Source: JAIQGF01 sp051006995 (GTDB lineage: Bacteria; Acidobacteriota; Terriglobia; Terriglobales; Acidobacteriaceae). Taken from it: a DNA stretch of 64,000 nucleotides. The notes beneath the pieces were generated by a model that was given only the letters and a program-made list of their open reading frames with translations, had not been told where the DNA came from and made no database searches. The stretch spans positions 58,688 through 122,687 of the forward strand of contig JBPCSQ010000009.1 in assembly GCA_051006995.1 (NCBI GenBank), written 5' to 3'. Below are positions 1 to 10,000 of the stretch, piece after piece. How positions within the stretch are numbered: position 1 is the stretch's first letter; the number at the start of each line of letters is the position of its first letter. A program made the position numbers and the translations under genes.

Positions 1-2
1 TC

Positions 3-200
3 GCTTTTGCTGCCGACGGGAGCCTATACGGAGTGACCGGGTCGGGCTCCGGAGGTAGTTCCCAGTCGCTGTACCAGCTTGATGCCGGCAACGGGCACGC
101 GATTTTTCTTGCGCAGTTGACGGCCGGCGACTGGGGCGGAGCCTCTCTTGCGCCGCTGCCGGCGGCGTTACCCACAATTTCAATTTGGCGCTTACGGTGA
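3..200 (+). CDS. C-terminal end of an upstream propeller-like protein (partial)
   Basis: Reading the third frame from base 3 gives an open stretch of 65 codons ending in TGA at 198-200; the start lies before the window. The translation includes DGSLYGVTGSG and LYQLDAGNGH. These resemble the short repeats of secreted beta-propeller proteins, in which each blade reports a value and a label. Its stop lies 7 bases before the ATG of the next gene, so the two probably form one transcription unit. No domain can be named from so short a tail. The frame is supported mainly by composition and by this tight spacing. Confidence 0.55.
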   Translation, partial: AFAADGSLYGVTGSGSGGSSQSLYQLDAGNGHAIFLAQLTAGDWGGASLAPLPAALPTISIWRLR

Positions 201-207
201 GGTAACT

Positions 208-3093
208 ATGAAAGTCATGACTTCTCACTCAAGAACCGCCGGGGTGATGCTCGTCACGGTCGTGGCGATGGCGCTGGCCGGCTGCGGCGGCGGCTCTGCG
301 GGCACAAACCTCGCTACTGCCCCGCCGACAGTTTCGCCGAGCGTTTCCGGCACGACGGAGACTCTGGACGTGTCTCCCCGCGCGCCCGTGCTGCTTCCGG
401 GCGAGAAGCTGCACTTCACGGCCAAGGCTCTTCAGGCTGGCGCCGCGAGGGGCGCCGCCTCCGCCACGGTTCCCCAGGTGAACTGGTATGTGAATGGCAT
501 TCCGGGGGGCAACGCTGTGGTAGGCACCATCAGTTCAGATGGCACGTACAATTCCCCCGCCAAGCCTGTCTCCACCGTGGTCAAGGCGGTCAGCCGCGAC
601 AGTGCGACGGTTTCCGCCAGCGCCGCGGTCACGGTTTCCGCCACCGCCGAGGAGGCCGTTCGGCCGACTATCTTCCGTATCGTTGGGGAAAACACGGGGC
701 CGGCGCCTACGGCCGCAGACGCACCCATCACCATCAACGGCGCCAACTTCGCAACTGACGCCAAAGTGATGGTGGCGGGGCAGCAGAGACCAGCGACGGT
801 GGTCAGTTCGCACCAGATCAAGACGACCCTGCCCTCATTAACGGCCGCGGGCGAGGTTCCCCTGTTCGTCATCAATCCCGGAACTCCGGAGAGAATCGCG
901 GCGCGCAATCTGCACGTTGCCAAGGACTATGACCATGCGATTCAGGATTCCGCAGTCCCACTTGCCGCCGCGCGCGTGGTTTCCGATCCAATCCGCAACC
1001 GTGTGCTGCTCGTCAATGGTTTCTTCAGCATTGAGAACGGGACTGTCACCGTTGACGCAGTAGCCATAGACCTGGAGGCGCACAAAGCAACCGGGCGTTT
1101 CGCCATTCCGAGCTTTCTCGCGGATCTAGATGCCAGCACGGGAAAACTCTATGTGTTGCAGGCTGCCGATTCCACCAAATGGTACGGCAACTGCTCAATC
1201 GACGTGTTCGACACAGTCGCAGGCCAGTTCCTCAACAGCATCTCTCTTGCCCCCGGGTCATGCACCGACATTCGAGTTCACCCCGCGCTCCATCGCGTCT
1301 ATATTCCCGACAACCAACTGGGCGCGGTTCGCGTCGTCAACTTGGAGACAGGTTTAGAAACGGCTGCCATCGGGCCTTTTGCCCCCAGCATCACGGTCCG
1401 CTTGACGCCTGGCTCAAGCACTGCGGTGGTAGCCTCGGGCACCCCCGCCACAAGCGTCGCACTCGTGGACCTCACTACGGACGCGGTTACGCGCCAGCTT
1501 CAGCTCGTCGCTCCTGCAAGTGAGTTCACGCTTGACGAAGCGCGTGGGCGGCTGTATGTGGCGAGTACAGATAACTTTCCCAACTTCGAGATGCGCGCCT
1601 ACGAACTGGCCAGCAATGATGTCCTCGCATACGTCGCTATCTCCGATACACCTTTCGCGAACGGCGCCATGTTGCTTTCGCCCGACGGAACGCAAGTGCT
1701 GGTCTCTGCGCTATCCGACGGCCTCGGAGATGTGATTGTTGGCCACACTAGTACCGGCGATCCGGTGTACGGCGGGGGAAACGGCGGAAATGCCTGGATC
1801 ATCGATGCCGAATCCGTGACGGTGCGTTCTCGAATCCCGCTCACTGGCTCCGGATACATGACCTCTGTCGGGAACACCATCGTTTCCGCCTGGTACACGG
1901 TCACGATGTTGGACGTGGCGAAGGACCTCGGCGCTCGCCAACTCGGCGCGATGACTGCCAGCCGGAACGGCGCCGACCAGATCGACCTTTCCATTACCGG
2001 CGTTAATCTCAGTCATCTTCAACCCATGCTGTATTTCGACGGCGCCACCGTGGAACTGACTCCGGTGGCAGGCCAGCAATCCGCATTCAAAGCCACCGTA
2101 CCGCTTTCCTGGGCCGAATCCACACAGTTGCACAGTGTCTGGATGGGAGCGCTCGACACTGGCCCAACCAACGTGCTGGGCTTTGGCTTCTCGCCGCAAC
2201 CTATTGGCGGCGACGCGCGGAACGCGACCTTCTGTCTCGGTAATGAAGGAATGGCCATCCTGGCTGACAAGAGCGCAGCTCGCTGGCTGGATTTGCGGAA
2301 AGGCACCGAGTTACGCCGCACCACACCCGGCGCGGTTGGGTGCACGTTTGACGATACCGGCGTCATGGCCATACTCCGCACGGCTCAGGCGCTGGAAGTG
2401 TATGCCGCAAACACGGCCACGCTCCTGACAACAGCATCCGTCCCCGGCGACTGGTGGAACAAAGTTGTGGTGGACTCGAGCACCGGCCTGGCTTACACCA
2501 GCAGCAGCGCCGTCATCGATACCCAGACCGGCAATACGGTGGAAACCTTGCCTCACATGATCGGCTGGGACAATCGTCTGCTCGGCTTCGATGGTTTCCT
2601 CGGCATTGACTCCCAGACTCATCGGCTGGTTAGCTATTGGTATTCGCTGGACCTGACGAACCATACCATCACCGAGAGCGGCCTAAATTATGCGATTGCA
2701 GGCCCGGATGGTGCTGCTGCGCCATGGGGAATGTTCGGGGTGGATACTAAGAACCATCTCGCCATCATGCCATGGCGATACGGCAAGGTGGTGCTGATTG
2801 ATATGCAAACCGGCAAACTGCAGACCGCAAGGACGGGAGGAGAACTGTACTTCGGCGCCTGCGCTGGAGATGGTTTAGGCTTCGTCCTCGATCGCGTAAC
2901 TCCAGCCGTCCTCGCCGTGGATTTGCGCAGCGGCGAAACCGTGGCCAAGTTCGCCAGCGCGCCTCTGCCGAGCGAGTGCGCTTACGACCGGGACACACAG
3001 ACGCTGTGGGTTCTTTCGGCGTGGAATGGCGAACTGTTTAAGATTGAGGTGGGCCAGGCCCTGTCGCCGACGCCACCGCCTACCGTCCCATAG
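208..3093 (+). CDS. Large secreted lipoprotein with IPT/TIG and beta-propeller domains
   Basis: Predicted 961-residue surface or periplasmic lipoprotein of unknown function. The ATG at 208 is chosen over upstream starts because GAGGTAACT precedes it and a lipoprotein signal follows directly: a hydrophobic stretch ending in LAGC, then a Gly/Ser/Ala-rich linker. After the linker come an Ig-like region, an IPT/TIG-like module (PITINGANF, about residues 170-240) and a long series of YVTN/NHL-like blades. A second IPT-like segment (LSITGVNL) near the middle separates two propellers. Such proteins are common in Acidobacteria and are presumed to bind polymers or proteins at the surface; substrate unknown. 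The family is sure, the function is not. Confidence 0.75.
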   Translation: MKVMTSHSRTAGVMLVTVVAMALAGCGGGSAGTNLATAPPTVSPSVSGTTETLDVSPRAPVLLPGEKLHFTAKALQAGAARGAASATVPQVNWYVNGIPGGNAVVGTISSDGTYNSPAKPVSTVVKAVSRDSATVSASAAVTVSATAEEAVRPTIFRIVGENTGPAPTAADAPITINGANFATDAKVMVAGQQRPATVVSSHQIKTTLPSLTAAGEVPLFVINPGTPERIAARNLHVAKDYDHAIQDSAVPLAAARVVSDPIRNRVLLVNGFFSIENGTVTVDAVAIDLEAHKATGRFAIPSFLADLDASTGKLYVLQAADSTKWYGNCSIDVFDTVAGQFLNSISLAPGSCTDIRVHPALHRVYIPDNQLGAVRVVNLETGLETAAIGPFAPSITVRLTPGSSTAVVASGTPATSVALVDLTTDAVTRQLQLVAPASEFTLDEARGRLYVASTDNFPNFEMRAYELASNDVLAYVAISDTPFANGAMLLSPDGTQVLVSALSDGLGDVIVGHTSTGDPVYGGGNGGNAWIIDAESVTVRSRIPLTGSGYMTSVGNTIVSAWYTVTMLDVAKDLGARQLGAMTASRNGADQIDLSITGVNLSHLQPMLYFDGATVELTPVAGQQSAFKATVPLSWAESTQLHSVWMGALDTGPTNVLGFGFSPQPIGGDARNATFCLGNEGMAILADKSAARWLDLRKGTELRRTTPGAVGCTFDDTGVMAILRTAQALEVYAANTATLLTTASVPGDWWNKVVVDSSTGLAYTSSSAVIDTQTGNTVETLPHMIGWDNRLLGFDGFLGIDSQTHRLVSYWYSLDLTNHTITESGLNYAIAGPDGAAAPWGMFGVDTKNHLAIMPWRYGKVVLIDMQTGKLQTARTGGELYFGACAGDGLGFVLDRVTPAVLAVDLRSGETVAKFASAPLPSECAYDRDTQTLWVLSAWNGELFKIEVGQALSPTPPPTVP

Positions 3094-3254
3094 GAACCGC
3101 CGAGGAGCGGGAGCGCACCGGTTGATTCTCATTTCGGACGCCAGCGCGGCGCTCCCGGCAGCATCCGCATCCTGCGTGGGGTCACTGCATCTAAGTCTAT
3201 GAACCTGCTGGTACTTCAGCCGGGACCGGCGCTCGGGACCGGAAAAACCCGTGC

Positions 3255-3260
3255 TATACT
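3255..3260 (+). promoter_or_regulatory. Extended -10 box upstream of the S41 protease gene
   Basis: TGCTATACT is a good extended -10 (TGN plus TATACT), with the hexamer at 3255-3260. Transcription would start near 3267 and leave a leader of about 60 bases before the ATG at 3327. No convincing -35 is seen, as expected for extended -10 promoters. Confidence 0.45.
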
Positions 3261-3326
3261 TTCAGCAGCTCACGGTGAGGGTTCGACAAATCTGCTTCTG
3301 ATCCGTCGCCGTAAGGATTTCAACCC

Positions 3327-4934
3327 ATGCCTCGTGGTTCTCGCCGTTCCCTCCTGCTGGTCGTCCTGGTCATCTTGGTCTGCGGTTTCCTGGGAGCGCT
3401 ATTCGGACAGCGCGTCGGGAACAATCAATCGTCATCGGATGGCGATGTCCGCGATAGCCTGCGCGCGTTCTCGCAAGTCTATGACGTGGTGGAGCAGAAC
3501 TACGCCGAGCAGGTCAATCCCGACAAGGCCATCTATAACGGCGCCATCCCCGGCATGCTGCGGGTGCTTGATCCGCACTCCAATTTCTTCGACCCGAAAT
3601 CCTATTCGCTGCTGCGCGAGGAACAGCGCGGCAAGTACTATGGCGTGGGCATGCAGGTGGGACCGCGCAACAACAAGGTCATCGTCATCGCGCCCTTCGT
3701 CGGCACGCCCGCCTACAAGGTCGGCATTCATCCCGGCGACGTCATCATGGCTGTAGACGGCAAGCCCTGCGACAACCTCAGCACCAGCGAGGTCGCCGAC
3801 CTGCTGAAGGGACCGAAAGGGACACAGGTTCGCATCACGATTCTTCGCGAAGGCACTCCCAAGCCGATGGAGTTCGTCGTCACGCGCGACGAGATTCCGC
3901 GTTACAGCGTGGACCTGCACTTCCTGATCCGTCCCGGCATTGGCTACATTCACGTGACCGGATTCCAGGAGACCACCGATCACGAGGTCCAGACGGCGCT
4001 GGATGAGTTTGGCGACGTCAAGGGACTGATCCTCGACCTGCGGCAGAATCCCGGCGGGTTGCTCAGTGAAGGCGTGCAGGTGGCCGATAAGTTCCTCTCC
4101 AAGGGAGCGGTGATTGTTTCGCATCACGGGCGCTCCTCGCCGGAGAAGGTGTATCGCGCTAGCCACGGCAATGGCGGGCGCAACTACGCGCTGGTCGTGC
4201 TGGTGAACAAAGGCACCGCATCAGCGGCGGAAATCGTAGCCGGCGCCATCCAGGACCACGATCGCGGCCTGGTGGTCGGCGAGAACACCTTCGGCAAGGG
4301 TCTGGTGCAGACCGTGTATCCGCTGTCGGAAAATACCGGCCTGGCGCTGACCACCGCCAAGTACTACACGCCCAGCGGACGCCTGATCCAGCGCGACTAC
4401 AGCAACATCTCTCTCTATGACTACTACTACAACCGCGAGAGCGAGGACAGCGCCAACTCGGGACGCGAAGTCAAGATGACCGACAGCGGCCGCCCGGTCT
4501 ACGGCGGCGGCGGCATCACTCCCGACGTGAAGGTGGTTGCGCCCAAGTCCAACCACTTCCAGGACACGCTGCTCCAGCACTACGCGTTTTTCAATTTCGC
4601 CAAGCACTACCTGATCAGCCGTCACGTCCCGAAGTCGTTTGAAGTGGACGACGCGGTCATGATGGAGTTCCGTAAATTCCTTGACGACCAGAAGATCCCC
4701 TGGACGGAGGCCGACCTGGCCGGCGTGAATGATTGGGTGCGTTCCAGCATTAAGAGCGAAATCTTTATCGATGAGTTCGGACAGATTGAAGGGCTGAAGG
4801 TGCGCGCCGAGGCTGATCCGCTGGTGCAGAAAGGTCTCGACCTGCTGCCGAAAGCAAAGGAACTCGCCGACAACGCGCGCCGCACCGTGGCCGAACGCAA
4901 CAGCGCGCGCGCGGCAGCGAAGAGCAGTAATTAG
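3327..4934 (+). CDS. ctpA: S41 family C-terminal processing peptidase
   Basis: Periplasmic serine protease of the CtpA/Prc type, 535 residues, which cuts proteins near their C-termini. An N-terminal signal anchor (about residues 8-27) is followed by the helical N-domain, a PDZ domain (about 105-185) that binds C-terminal tails, and the S41 core. The Ser/Lys dyad is visible as Ser299 in TASAAE and Lys324 in FGKG. The C-terminal ~150 residues carry a helical tail rich in charged residues. Length and order fit the bacterial CTP family. The gene has its own likely promoter and a hairpin terminator behind it, so it is probably monocistronic. In other bacteria these enzymes process lipoproteins and cell-wall hydrolases; the target here is not known. 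Confidence 0.93.
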   Translation: MPRGSRRSLLLVVLVILVCGFLGALFGQRVGNNQSSSDGDVRDSLRAFSQVYDVVEQNYAEQVNPDKAIYNGAIPGMLRVLDPHSNFFDPKSYSLLREEQRGKYYGVGMQVGPRNNKVIVIAPFVGTPAYKVGIHPGDVIMAVDGKPCDNLSTSEVADLLKGPKGTQVRITILREGTPKPMEFVVTRDEIPRYSVDLHFLIRPGIGYIHVTGFQETTDHEVQTALDEFGDVKGLILDLRQNPGGLLSEGVQVADKFLSKGAVIVSHHGRSSPEKVYRASHGNGGRNYALVVLVNKGTASAAEIVAGAIQDHDRGLVVGENTFGKGLVQTVYPLSENTGLALTTAKYYTPSGRLIQRDYSNISLYDYYYNRESEDSANSGREVKMTDSGRPVYGGGGITPDVKVVAPKSNHFQDTLLQHYAFFNFAKHYLISRHVPKSFEVDDAVMMEFRKFLDDQKIPWTEADLAGVNDWVRSSIKSEIFIDEFGQIEGLKVRAEADPLVQKGLDLLPKAKELADNARRTVAERNSARAAAKSSN

Positions 4935-4957
4935 CAATTCATCGTCGGCAATTGCGA

Positions 4958-4987
4958 AAGGCACGGGCTGAACCCGTGCCTTTCTTG
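4958..4987 (+). terminator. Rho-independent terminator between convergent genes
   Basis: A GGCACGGG stem with a CTGAA loop and a CCCGTGCC return arm is followed by TTTCTT. The flanking AAA/TTT makes it usable in both directions, fitting its place between the S41 gene and the convergent receiver gene. It also belongs to the class of short hairpins scattered through this window. Confidence 0.75.
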
Positions 4988-5002
4988 CTTCAGTCCCGTT
5001 TA

Positions 5003-5425
5003 CTAGTGACTCGCCGCCCGTTTCGCCATGCTCCGCACTGCGGCGGCAATCGGCAGCGCCGTCAGGCAATTCTCCACCTGTTGCACTACCGCGCCCTCGT
5101 TCCACTTGCAGGCGACACCCATCGCTCCCAGGTACCGTAGATAGCCTTCGGAGAATGGGTACCGCTCCGCCGAGTGCATCACGACAACTGGAACGGTGAC
5201 GTTGGCTCGATTCAGTTGCTTCAGCAGGCGTTCGCAGTTCAATTCGGGCGGATGATCGCCGATCAGCAGCAGGTCGAACCCGCTGCCTTCCAGGGTTTCC
5301 AAAGCTTCCGGCAAATCCCAGGCAGTGACCGTTTCGCAGTCGTGCTCCTCCAGGGCACGTTCCAGGTTGATGAGGACATCTTCGTCATTGTCAACGATGA
5401 GCACTTTCTTCCGCTGCAGTTCCAC
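5003..5425 (-). CDS. Response-regulator receiver-like protein with altered phosphoacceptor site
   Basis: Predicted 140-residue single receiver (CheY-like) domain. The GTG at 5425 is preferred because AGGAGG lies five bases before it; longer reading to 5578 gives an unlikely Cys/Pro-rich leader. KKVLIVDNDED matches beta-1 with the acidic pocket. In the strand that normally ends in the phosphorylated Asp (DLVLLD), this protein reads DLLLIGD: Gly sits where Asp is expected and an Asp follows one place later. The end is alanine-rich with no output domain. It may be a pseudo-receiver that acts by binding alone, or the Asp may be shifted. No kinase gene is nearby. Confidence 0.7.
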   Translation of the reverse strand: MELQRKKVLIVDNDEDVLINLERALEEHDCETVTAWDLPEALETLEGSGFDLLLIGDHPPELNCERLLKQLNRANVTVPVVVMHSAERYPFSEGYLRYLGAMGVACKWNEGAVVQQVENCLTALPIAAAVRSMAKRAASH

Positions 5426-5701
5426 GGTGACCTCCTGGCGCTGGAAAGGCTCGCAAACAATGTGGGCAGCAGAAATCGGTTGAGGGATGCGGATCAGGGG
5501 TCCGCAAAACACACAGGGATGGAGAGAGAGAACGCAGGAAAGACAGTTGCCGCGGAATATCGGGGTCCGCGCTTCCATAGCACACTCCTACCCTGCCGAT
5601 GCAGGACAGAAGCCCGACCTGAGTGCAGCCTAACCCTCACCAAGAAGAAATGCAGTGATGATCGTCACGCCAACATGAGCCGGATTCCCGATTGGGTATT
5701 C

Positions 5702-5770
5702 GTAGACGGTAGTCCGTAGTCCGCAGGTGAGCCATGACCGGGCTACGGGCTACCGTTTCGGGCTACGGTA
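5702..5770. repeat. Heptamer array with inverted arms upstream of OYE gene
   Basis: Seven-base units of the type GTAGTCC run from about 5702 to 5722, and units of type GGGCTAC from 5740 to 5768. The arms 5707-5722 and 5740-5755 are complementary at 14 of 16 positions, so a hairpin can form. The right half runs up to 12 bases before the ATG of the OYE gene. Confidence 0.7.
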
Positions 5771-5781
5771 GTATGGTTTCC

Positions 5782-6846
5782 ATGCCCGACCTGTTCTCCC
5801 CGCTGAAGCTGCGCGGTGTGTCGCTGCGTAACCGCATTGTCGTTTCCCCGATGTGCCAGTACTCCAGCCAGGACGGCTTCGCTAACGACTGGCACTTCGT
5901 CCACCTCGGCAGCCGGGCGGTTGGCGGCGCCGCGCTGGTGTTCACCGAAGCCTCGGCCGTAACGCCGGATGGCCGCATCAGCCCCGACGACTTGGGGATT
6001 TACAAGGACGAACATATTGAGTTTCTGTCCCGCATCGTGAAGTTCATTCACGCCCAGGGTGCTGCAGCCGGCATGCAGTTGGCGCATGCCGGGCGCAAAG
6101 GCTCGACCGACGCTCCCTGGCGCGGCGGCGGGCCGTTGGACGAAGCCAATCGCGGCTGGAAACCGATTCTCGCGCCCAGCGCAATTCCCTTCTCCCCGGC
6201 GCACCAAGTGCCCAAGTCCATGAACGAGCGCGACATTCGAGACGTGGTACAGGCTTTCGCCGCCGCTGCCAGGCGCGCGCTGGCTGCAGGCTTCGACGTG
6301 GTCGAAATCCACGCCGCGCACGGTTACCTGCTGCACTCGTTTTTTTCTCCGATCACCAACCAGCGCACCGACCAGTACGGCGGCTCGTTTGAGAACTGCA
6401 TCCGCCTGGTCTGCGAAGTAACGGAAGCAGTGCGCGGCGCCTGGCCTGAAGACAAACCGCTGTGGGTGCGTATTTCATCGAGCGACTGGCAGGAGGGGTC
6501 TTGGGACATCGAGCAGTCGGTGGAACTGGCGCGCCGTCTGAAGAAGCTTGGCGTGGACTTGATTGACTGCTCCAGCGGCGGGATTGCGCCGGGAATCAAG
6601 ATACCCGTCGGCCCGGGTTACCAGACGGCGTTCGCGGAGCGCATCCGGCGCGAGGCGCAGATTGCGACGGGATCAGTCGGCATGATTACCTCACCCCAGC
6701 AGGCGGACACGATCGCTCGCACCGGCCAGGCAGATGTGGTCATCATGGCGCGGCAGTTTCTGCGGGAACCTTACTGGCCGCTGCTCGCCGCGAAGGAACT
6801 GGGTCACGACATTGAATGGCCGAAGCAGTATGAGAGGGCGAAGTAG
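5782..6846 (+). CDS. NADH:flavin oxidoreductase, Old Yellow Enzyme family (YqjM/NamA type)
   Basis: FMN enzyme reducing activated C=C bonds of enones and related compounds with NAD(P)H, cytosolic, 354 residues. The ATG at 5782 starts the conserved MPDLFSPLKL; upstream in-frame ATGs add an unlikely leader. SPMCQYSS carries Cys25, the residue that tunes FMN in YqjM-like members. EIHAAH carries the paired His177 and His180 that bind the substrate oxyanion. The segment NQRTDQYGGS is the family hallmark after the HAAHGYLLHSF block. The C-terminal part has the phosphate-binding barrel end (MITSPQQAD, MARQFLREPYW). There is no clear ribosome binding site. The natural substrate cannot be told from sequence. 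Confidence 0.92.
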   Translation: MPDLFSPLKLRGVSLRNRIVVSPMCQYSSQDGFANDWHFVHLGSRAVGGAALVFTEASAVTPDGRISPDDLGIYKDEHIEFLSRIVKFIHAQGAAAGMQLAHAGRKGSTDAPWRGGGPLDEANRGWKPILAPSAIPFSPAHQVPKSMNERDIRDVVQAFAAAARRALAAGFDVVEIHAAHGYLLHSFFSPITNQRTDQYGGSFENCIRLVCEVTEAVRGAWPEDKPLWVRISSSDWQEGSWDIEQSVELARRLKKLGVDLIDCSSGGIAPGIKIPVGPGYQTAFAERIRREAQIATGSVGMITSPQQADTIARTGQADVVIMARQFLREPYWPLLAAKELGHDIEWPKQYERAK

Positions 6847-7039
6847 CTCTTAGCTGTTAGCCGTTAGCTCTTAGCTCTTGGCTCTTAACTGTTAGCGATT
6901 AGTGTTAGGGACTGTTCAGCCGCGCAGCGGCAACGGAATGTGTAGCCCCGGGCGTAAGCCCGGGGATTACAGTGGAAAGATGATTCAGTCCCGCAGGGAC
7001 GGCAGAACCCCGGCCGCTAATGGCTAAAAGCTAAGAGCT
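6845..7039. repeat. Nine-unit heptamer array and its inverted partner between convergent genes
   Basis: Starting within the OYE stop codon, nine consecutive 7-bp units of the form AGCTCTT / AGCTGTT / AGCCGTT run from 6845 to about 6907. At 7016-7039 lies the reverse complement of the first 24 bases (6845-6868), matching at 22 of 24 positions. A long-stem hairpin could form in transcripts from either side. Between the arms lie two more perfect hairpins, at 6946-6965 and 6988-7000. Confidence 0.8.
6946..6965. repeat. Short GC hairpin (CCCCGGGC / GCCCGGGG)
   Basis: A perfect palindrome with loop GTAA. A second, GTCCC/GGGAC, lies at 6988-7000. Similar GGGC-loop-GCCC hairpins occur at 4958, 30888, 34545, 34632 and 34668, so this is a dispersed intergenic element rather than only a terminator; no T-run follows. 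Confidence 0.55.
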
Positions 7040-7042
7040 GCT

Positions 7043-10000
7043 TCAGTCCGCCATGATCGGTTCCTGGCTCTCCGTCTGGCTCTCCGACTCGGGGAGCGGC
7101 GTCTTCTTTACCTTGGTTCTCCACCACTGCTGCGCCTGCTCCAGGTAGATGTAGAACACCGGCGTGATGTAGAGCGTCAGCATCTGGGAGAACACCAGCC
7201 CGCCCACCACCGCCAGTCCCAGAGGCCGTCGCGACTCGGCGCCGGCGCCGAAGCCGAGCGCGATGGGCAGTGTTCCCATCAAGGCAGCCATGGTGGTCAT
7301 CATGATCGGGCGGAAGCGCACTAGGCAGCCGTAGTAGATGGCGTCGGCCGCGGTTTTGCCGGAGTTGCGCTGCGCGTCCAGTGCAAAGTCAATCATCATG
7401 ATGGCGTTCTTCTTCACGATGCCGACCAGCATGATGATGCCCACAAAGGCGTACAGGTTCAGGTCGAGATGGAACAGCTTGAGCGTCAGCAGCGCGCCCA
7501 CGCCCGCGGCTGGCAATCCGGACAGAATCGTGATCGGGTGAATGAAGCTTTCGTACAGAATGCCGAGCACGATGTAGATGACCAGGATGGCCATGATCAG
7601 CAGGATGCCCATGCCTTTGAACGACGACTCGAATGCCTGCGCCGCGCCCTGGAAGCTGGTGGTGATGTTGTCGGCCAGCGTGCGCCGGGCGATGCGGTTC
7701 ACTTCATTGACGGCGTCGCCGAGCGCCACCCCCGGTTTCAAATCGAACGAGATGGTCACGGCGGGTAGCTGTCCGAGGTGGTTAATGGCCATCGGCCCCA
7801 GGTCGCGCGTGATGTGCGCCAGCTCCGACAGCGGCACCAGTTGCGGCGTGCACGCCATCCCCTGGCAGGAGCGCACGTAGAGCAGCGACAATGCCGAGGG
7901 ATCCATCTGGTATTGCGGCTGCAACTCCATCACCACGCGGTACGCATTGTTCGGCGCGTAGATGGTCGAGATTTGCCGCGCGCTGTACGCCGTGTACAGC
8001 GCGTCTTCGATGGCGGTGGCGCTCACGTTGAGCGACGACGCCTTGTCCCGGTCAATTTCGATATTGACCTGAGGATTTTTCATCAGCAGGTCGCTGGTAA
8101 CGTCAATCAGCAGCGGGCTCTTGCGCAGCTCGTTTTCGAGCTTGGGCGAGGCGTCGTACAGTTCTTTCGGATCCGGGCTTTGCAGCGTGAACTGGTACTG
8201 GCTCTTGGTAAGCTGCCCGCCGATGCGGATCAGTGGCGGGTTTTGCAGGAAGCTCTGGATGCCGGGAACTTTGGCCAGCATCGGCCGCCAGTGGGCCATC
8301 ATCTCGTCCACCCCGGGGCGCTGCCCCATCGGCACGAAACGCGCCACCATGAATCCCTGGTTGTTGGCGCCGCGCGGGATGGCGGCGAAAAAGCTGTTGA
8401 TGTACTTGCCGTCGGGCGAATTCAGCACCGCGTTCATCACCGCCAGTTGGTGCGCCTTCATGTCCTCGAAGGAGATGCCCTGGTTCGCCTCGGTAAAGAT
8501 ATAGATCTGCCCCTGGTCTTCGCTGGCGAGGAAGCCTTTGGGCATGGTGACGAACAAGTAGCCCGTAGCGACCAGCACGATGCCCGATACCACCATGGTC
8601 GCGAACTTGTGCCGCAGCACCACTTGCAACGTCTTGTCGTAAACGTGCAGCATGCCGTCAAAGAAGCGCTCCGACATCATGTACACCCTGCCGTGGTGCA
8701 CTTCCTTGTGCTCCCGCAGGATGCGGCTGCACAACATCGGGGTGAGGCTGAGCGAAACGAATCCCGACACCAGGATGGCCACGCCGATTGTCACCGCGAA
8801 CTCGTGCAGCAGGCGCCCGACAATGCCCCCCATGAACAGCACCGGCAGGAACACCGCCGCCAGCGACAGCGTCATGGAAATGATGGTGAAACCGATTTCG
8901 CGCGATCCCCGGAAGGCCGCCTGCATCGGCTTCTCGCCGTGCTCCATGTGGCGGACGATGTTTTCCAACATGACGATGGCATCGTCCACAACGAACCCTA
9001 CCGACAGCGTCAGCGCCATCAGCGACAAATTGTCGAGCGAATAATCCAGCAGGTACATCACCGCGAACGTCGCCACCAGCGAGAACGGCAGTGCCAGGCT
9101 CGGAATGAGCGTCGCCGACAGGTTCCGCAGGAACAGGAAGATGACCAGGATTACCAGGCAGAGCGACAGGAACAGCGTGAACTTGACGTCGTCCACCGAT
9201 TCGCGAATGGACTTGGAGCGGTCGTACAACGTGCCCAGCGACACCGACGCGGGCATCTGTGCGCGGAACGACGGCAGCAGCGCGCGGATGCTGTCCACCA
9301 CCTCGACCGTGTTGGTGCCCGGCTGTTTCTGGATGGCCAGCACGATGGCGCGGCTGATTGTGCCGCCTCCGCCGGAGTACCAGCTCGCCGTCTTGTCGTT
9401 CTCCACGCTGTCAAAGGTTTCGCCTAAATCCTGCAAGCGCACCGGCGAGCCGTTGCGGTAGGCGACGATGAGCGGGCGGTACTGCGCCGCCTTCGTAAGC
9501 TGCCCGCTCGCGTTGACGGTGAATGCCTGGCGGCTGCCCCACAGCGTGCCTGTGGGCAGGTTGACGTTGCCGCTCTGGACGGCGTCATTGACCTCATCAA
9601 TGCCAATCTTGTGCGCCGCCAGTTTGTTGGGATCCAACTGCACCCGCACCGCGTACTTCTGCGCGCCGTACACGAACACCTGCGCCACGCCGCTGACCAT
9701 CGAGATCCGCTGCGCCAGCAAGGTCTCGGCGTATTCGTCCACATCGGACAGCCGCAGCGTCGGCGAACTCACCGACATGTACAGCACCGGCTGGTCGGCT
9801 GGGTTGACCTTCTGATAAGTCGGCGGCGCCGGCATGTTCTGCGGCAGATCGCGGGCGGCCTTGGCGATCATCGCCTGCACGTCTTGCGCGGCCGCATCAA
9901 TGTTGCGGGTCAGGTTGAATTGCAACGTGATCTGCGTGCTGCCCAGCATGTTCGTGGACGTCATCTGGTCCACGCCGGCGATGGTGGAGAACTGTTTCTC

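Noticed and set aside
3094..3326. A terminator after the first lipoprotein gene
   Set aside because: GGGAGCGC and GCGCTCCC are about 40 bases apart with no T-run, so a terminator cannot be supported.
5426..5578. N-terminal extension of the receiver protein
   Set aside because: Upstream residues are Cys/Pro-rich and unlike a protein domain, while AGGAGG points to the GTG at 5425.
7778..9427. Long open frame antisense to the RND pump gene
   Set aside because: It is an exact shadow of a well-conserved gene, with an Arg/His/Gln-rich product typical of the reverse frame of GC-rich coding DNA. The same holds for 13311-15131, 28398-30992, 30884-33205, 42057-44594, 46607-48091 and 56719-58635.
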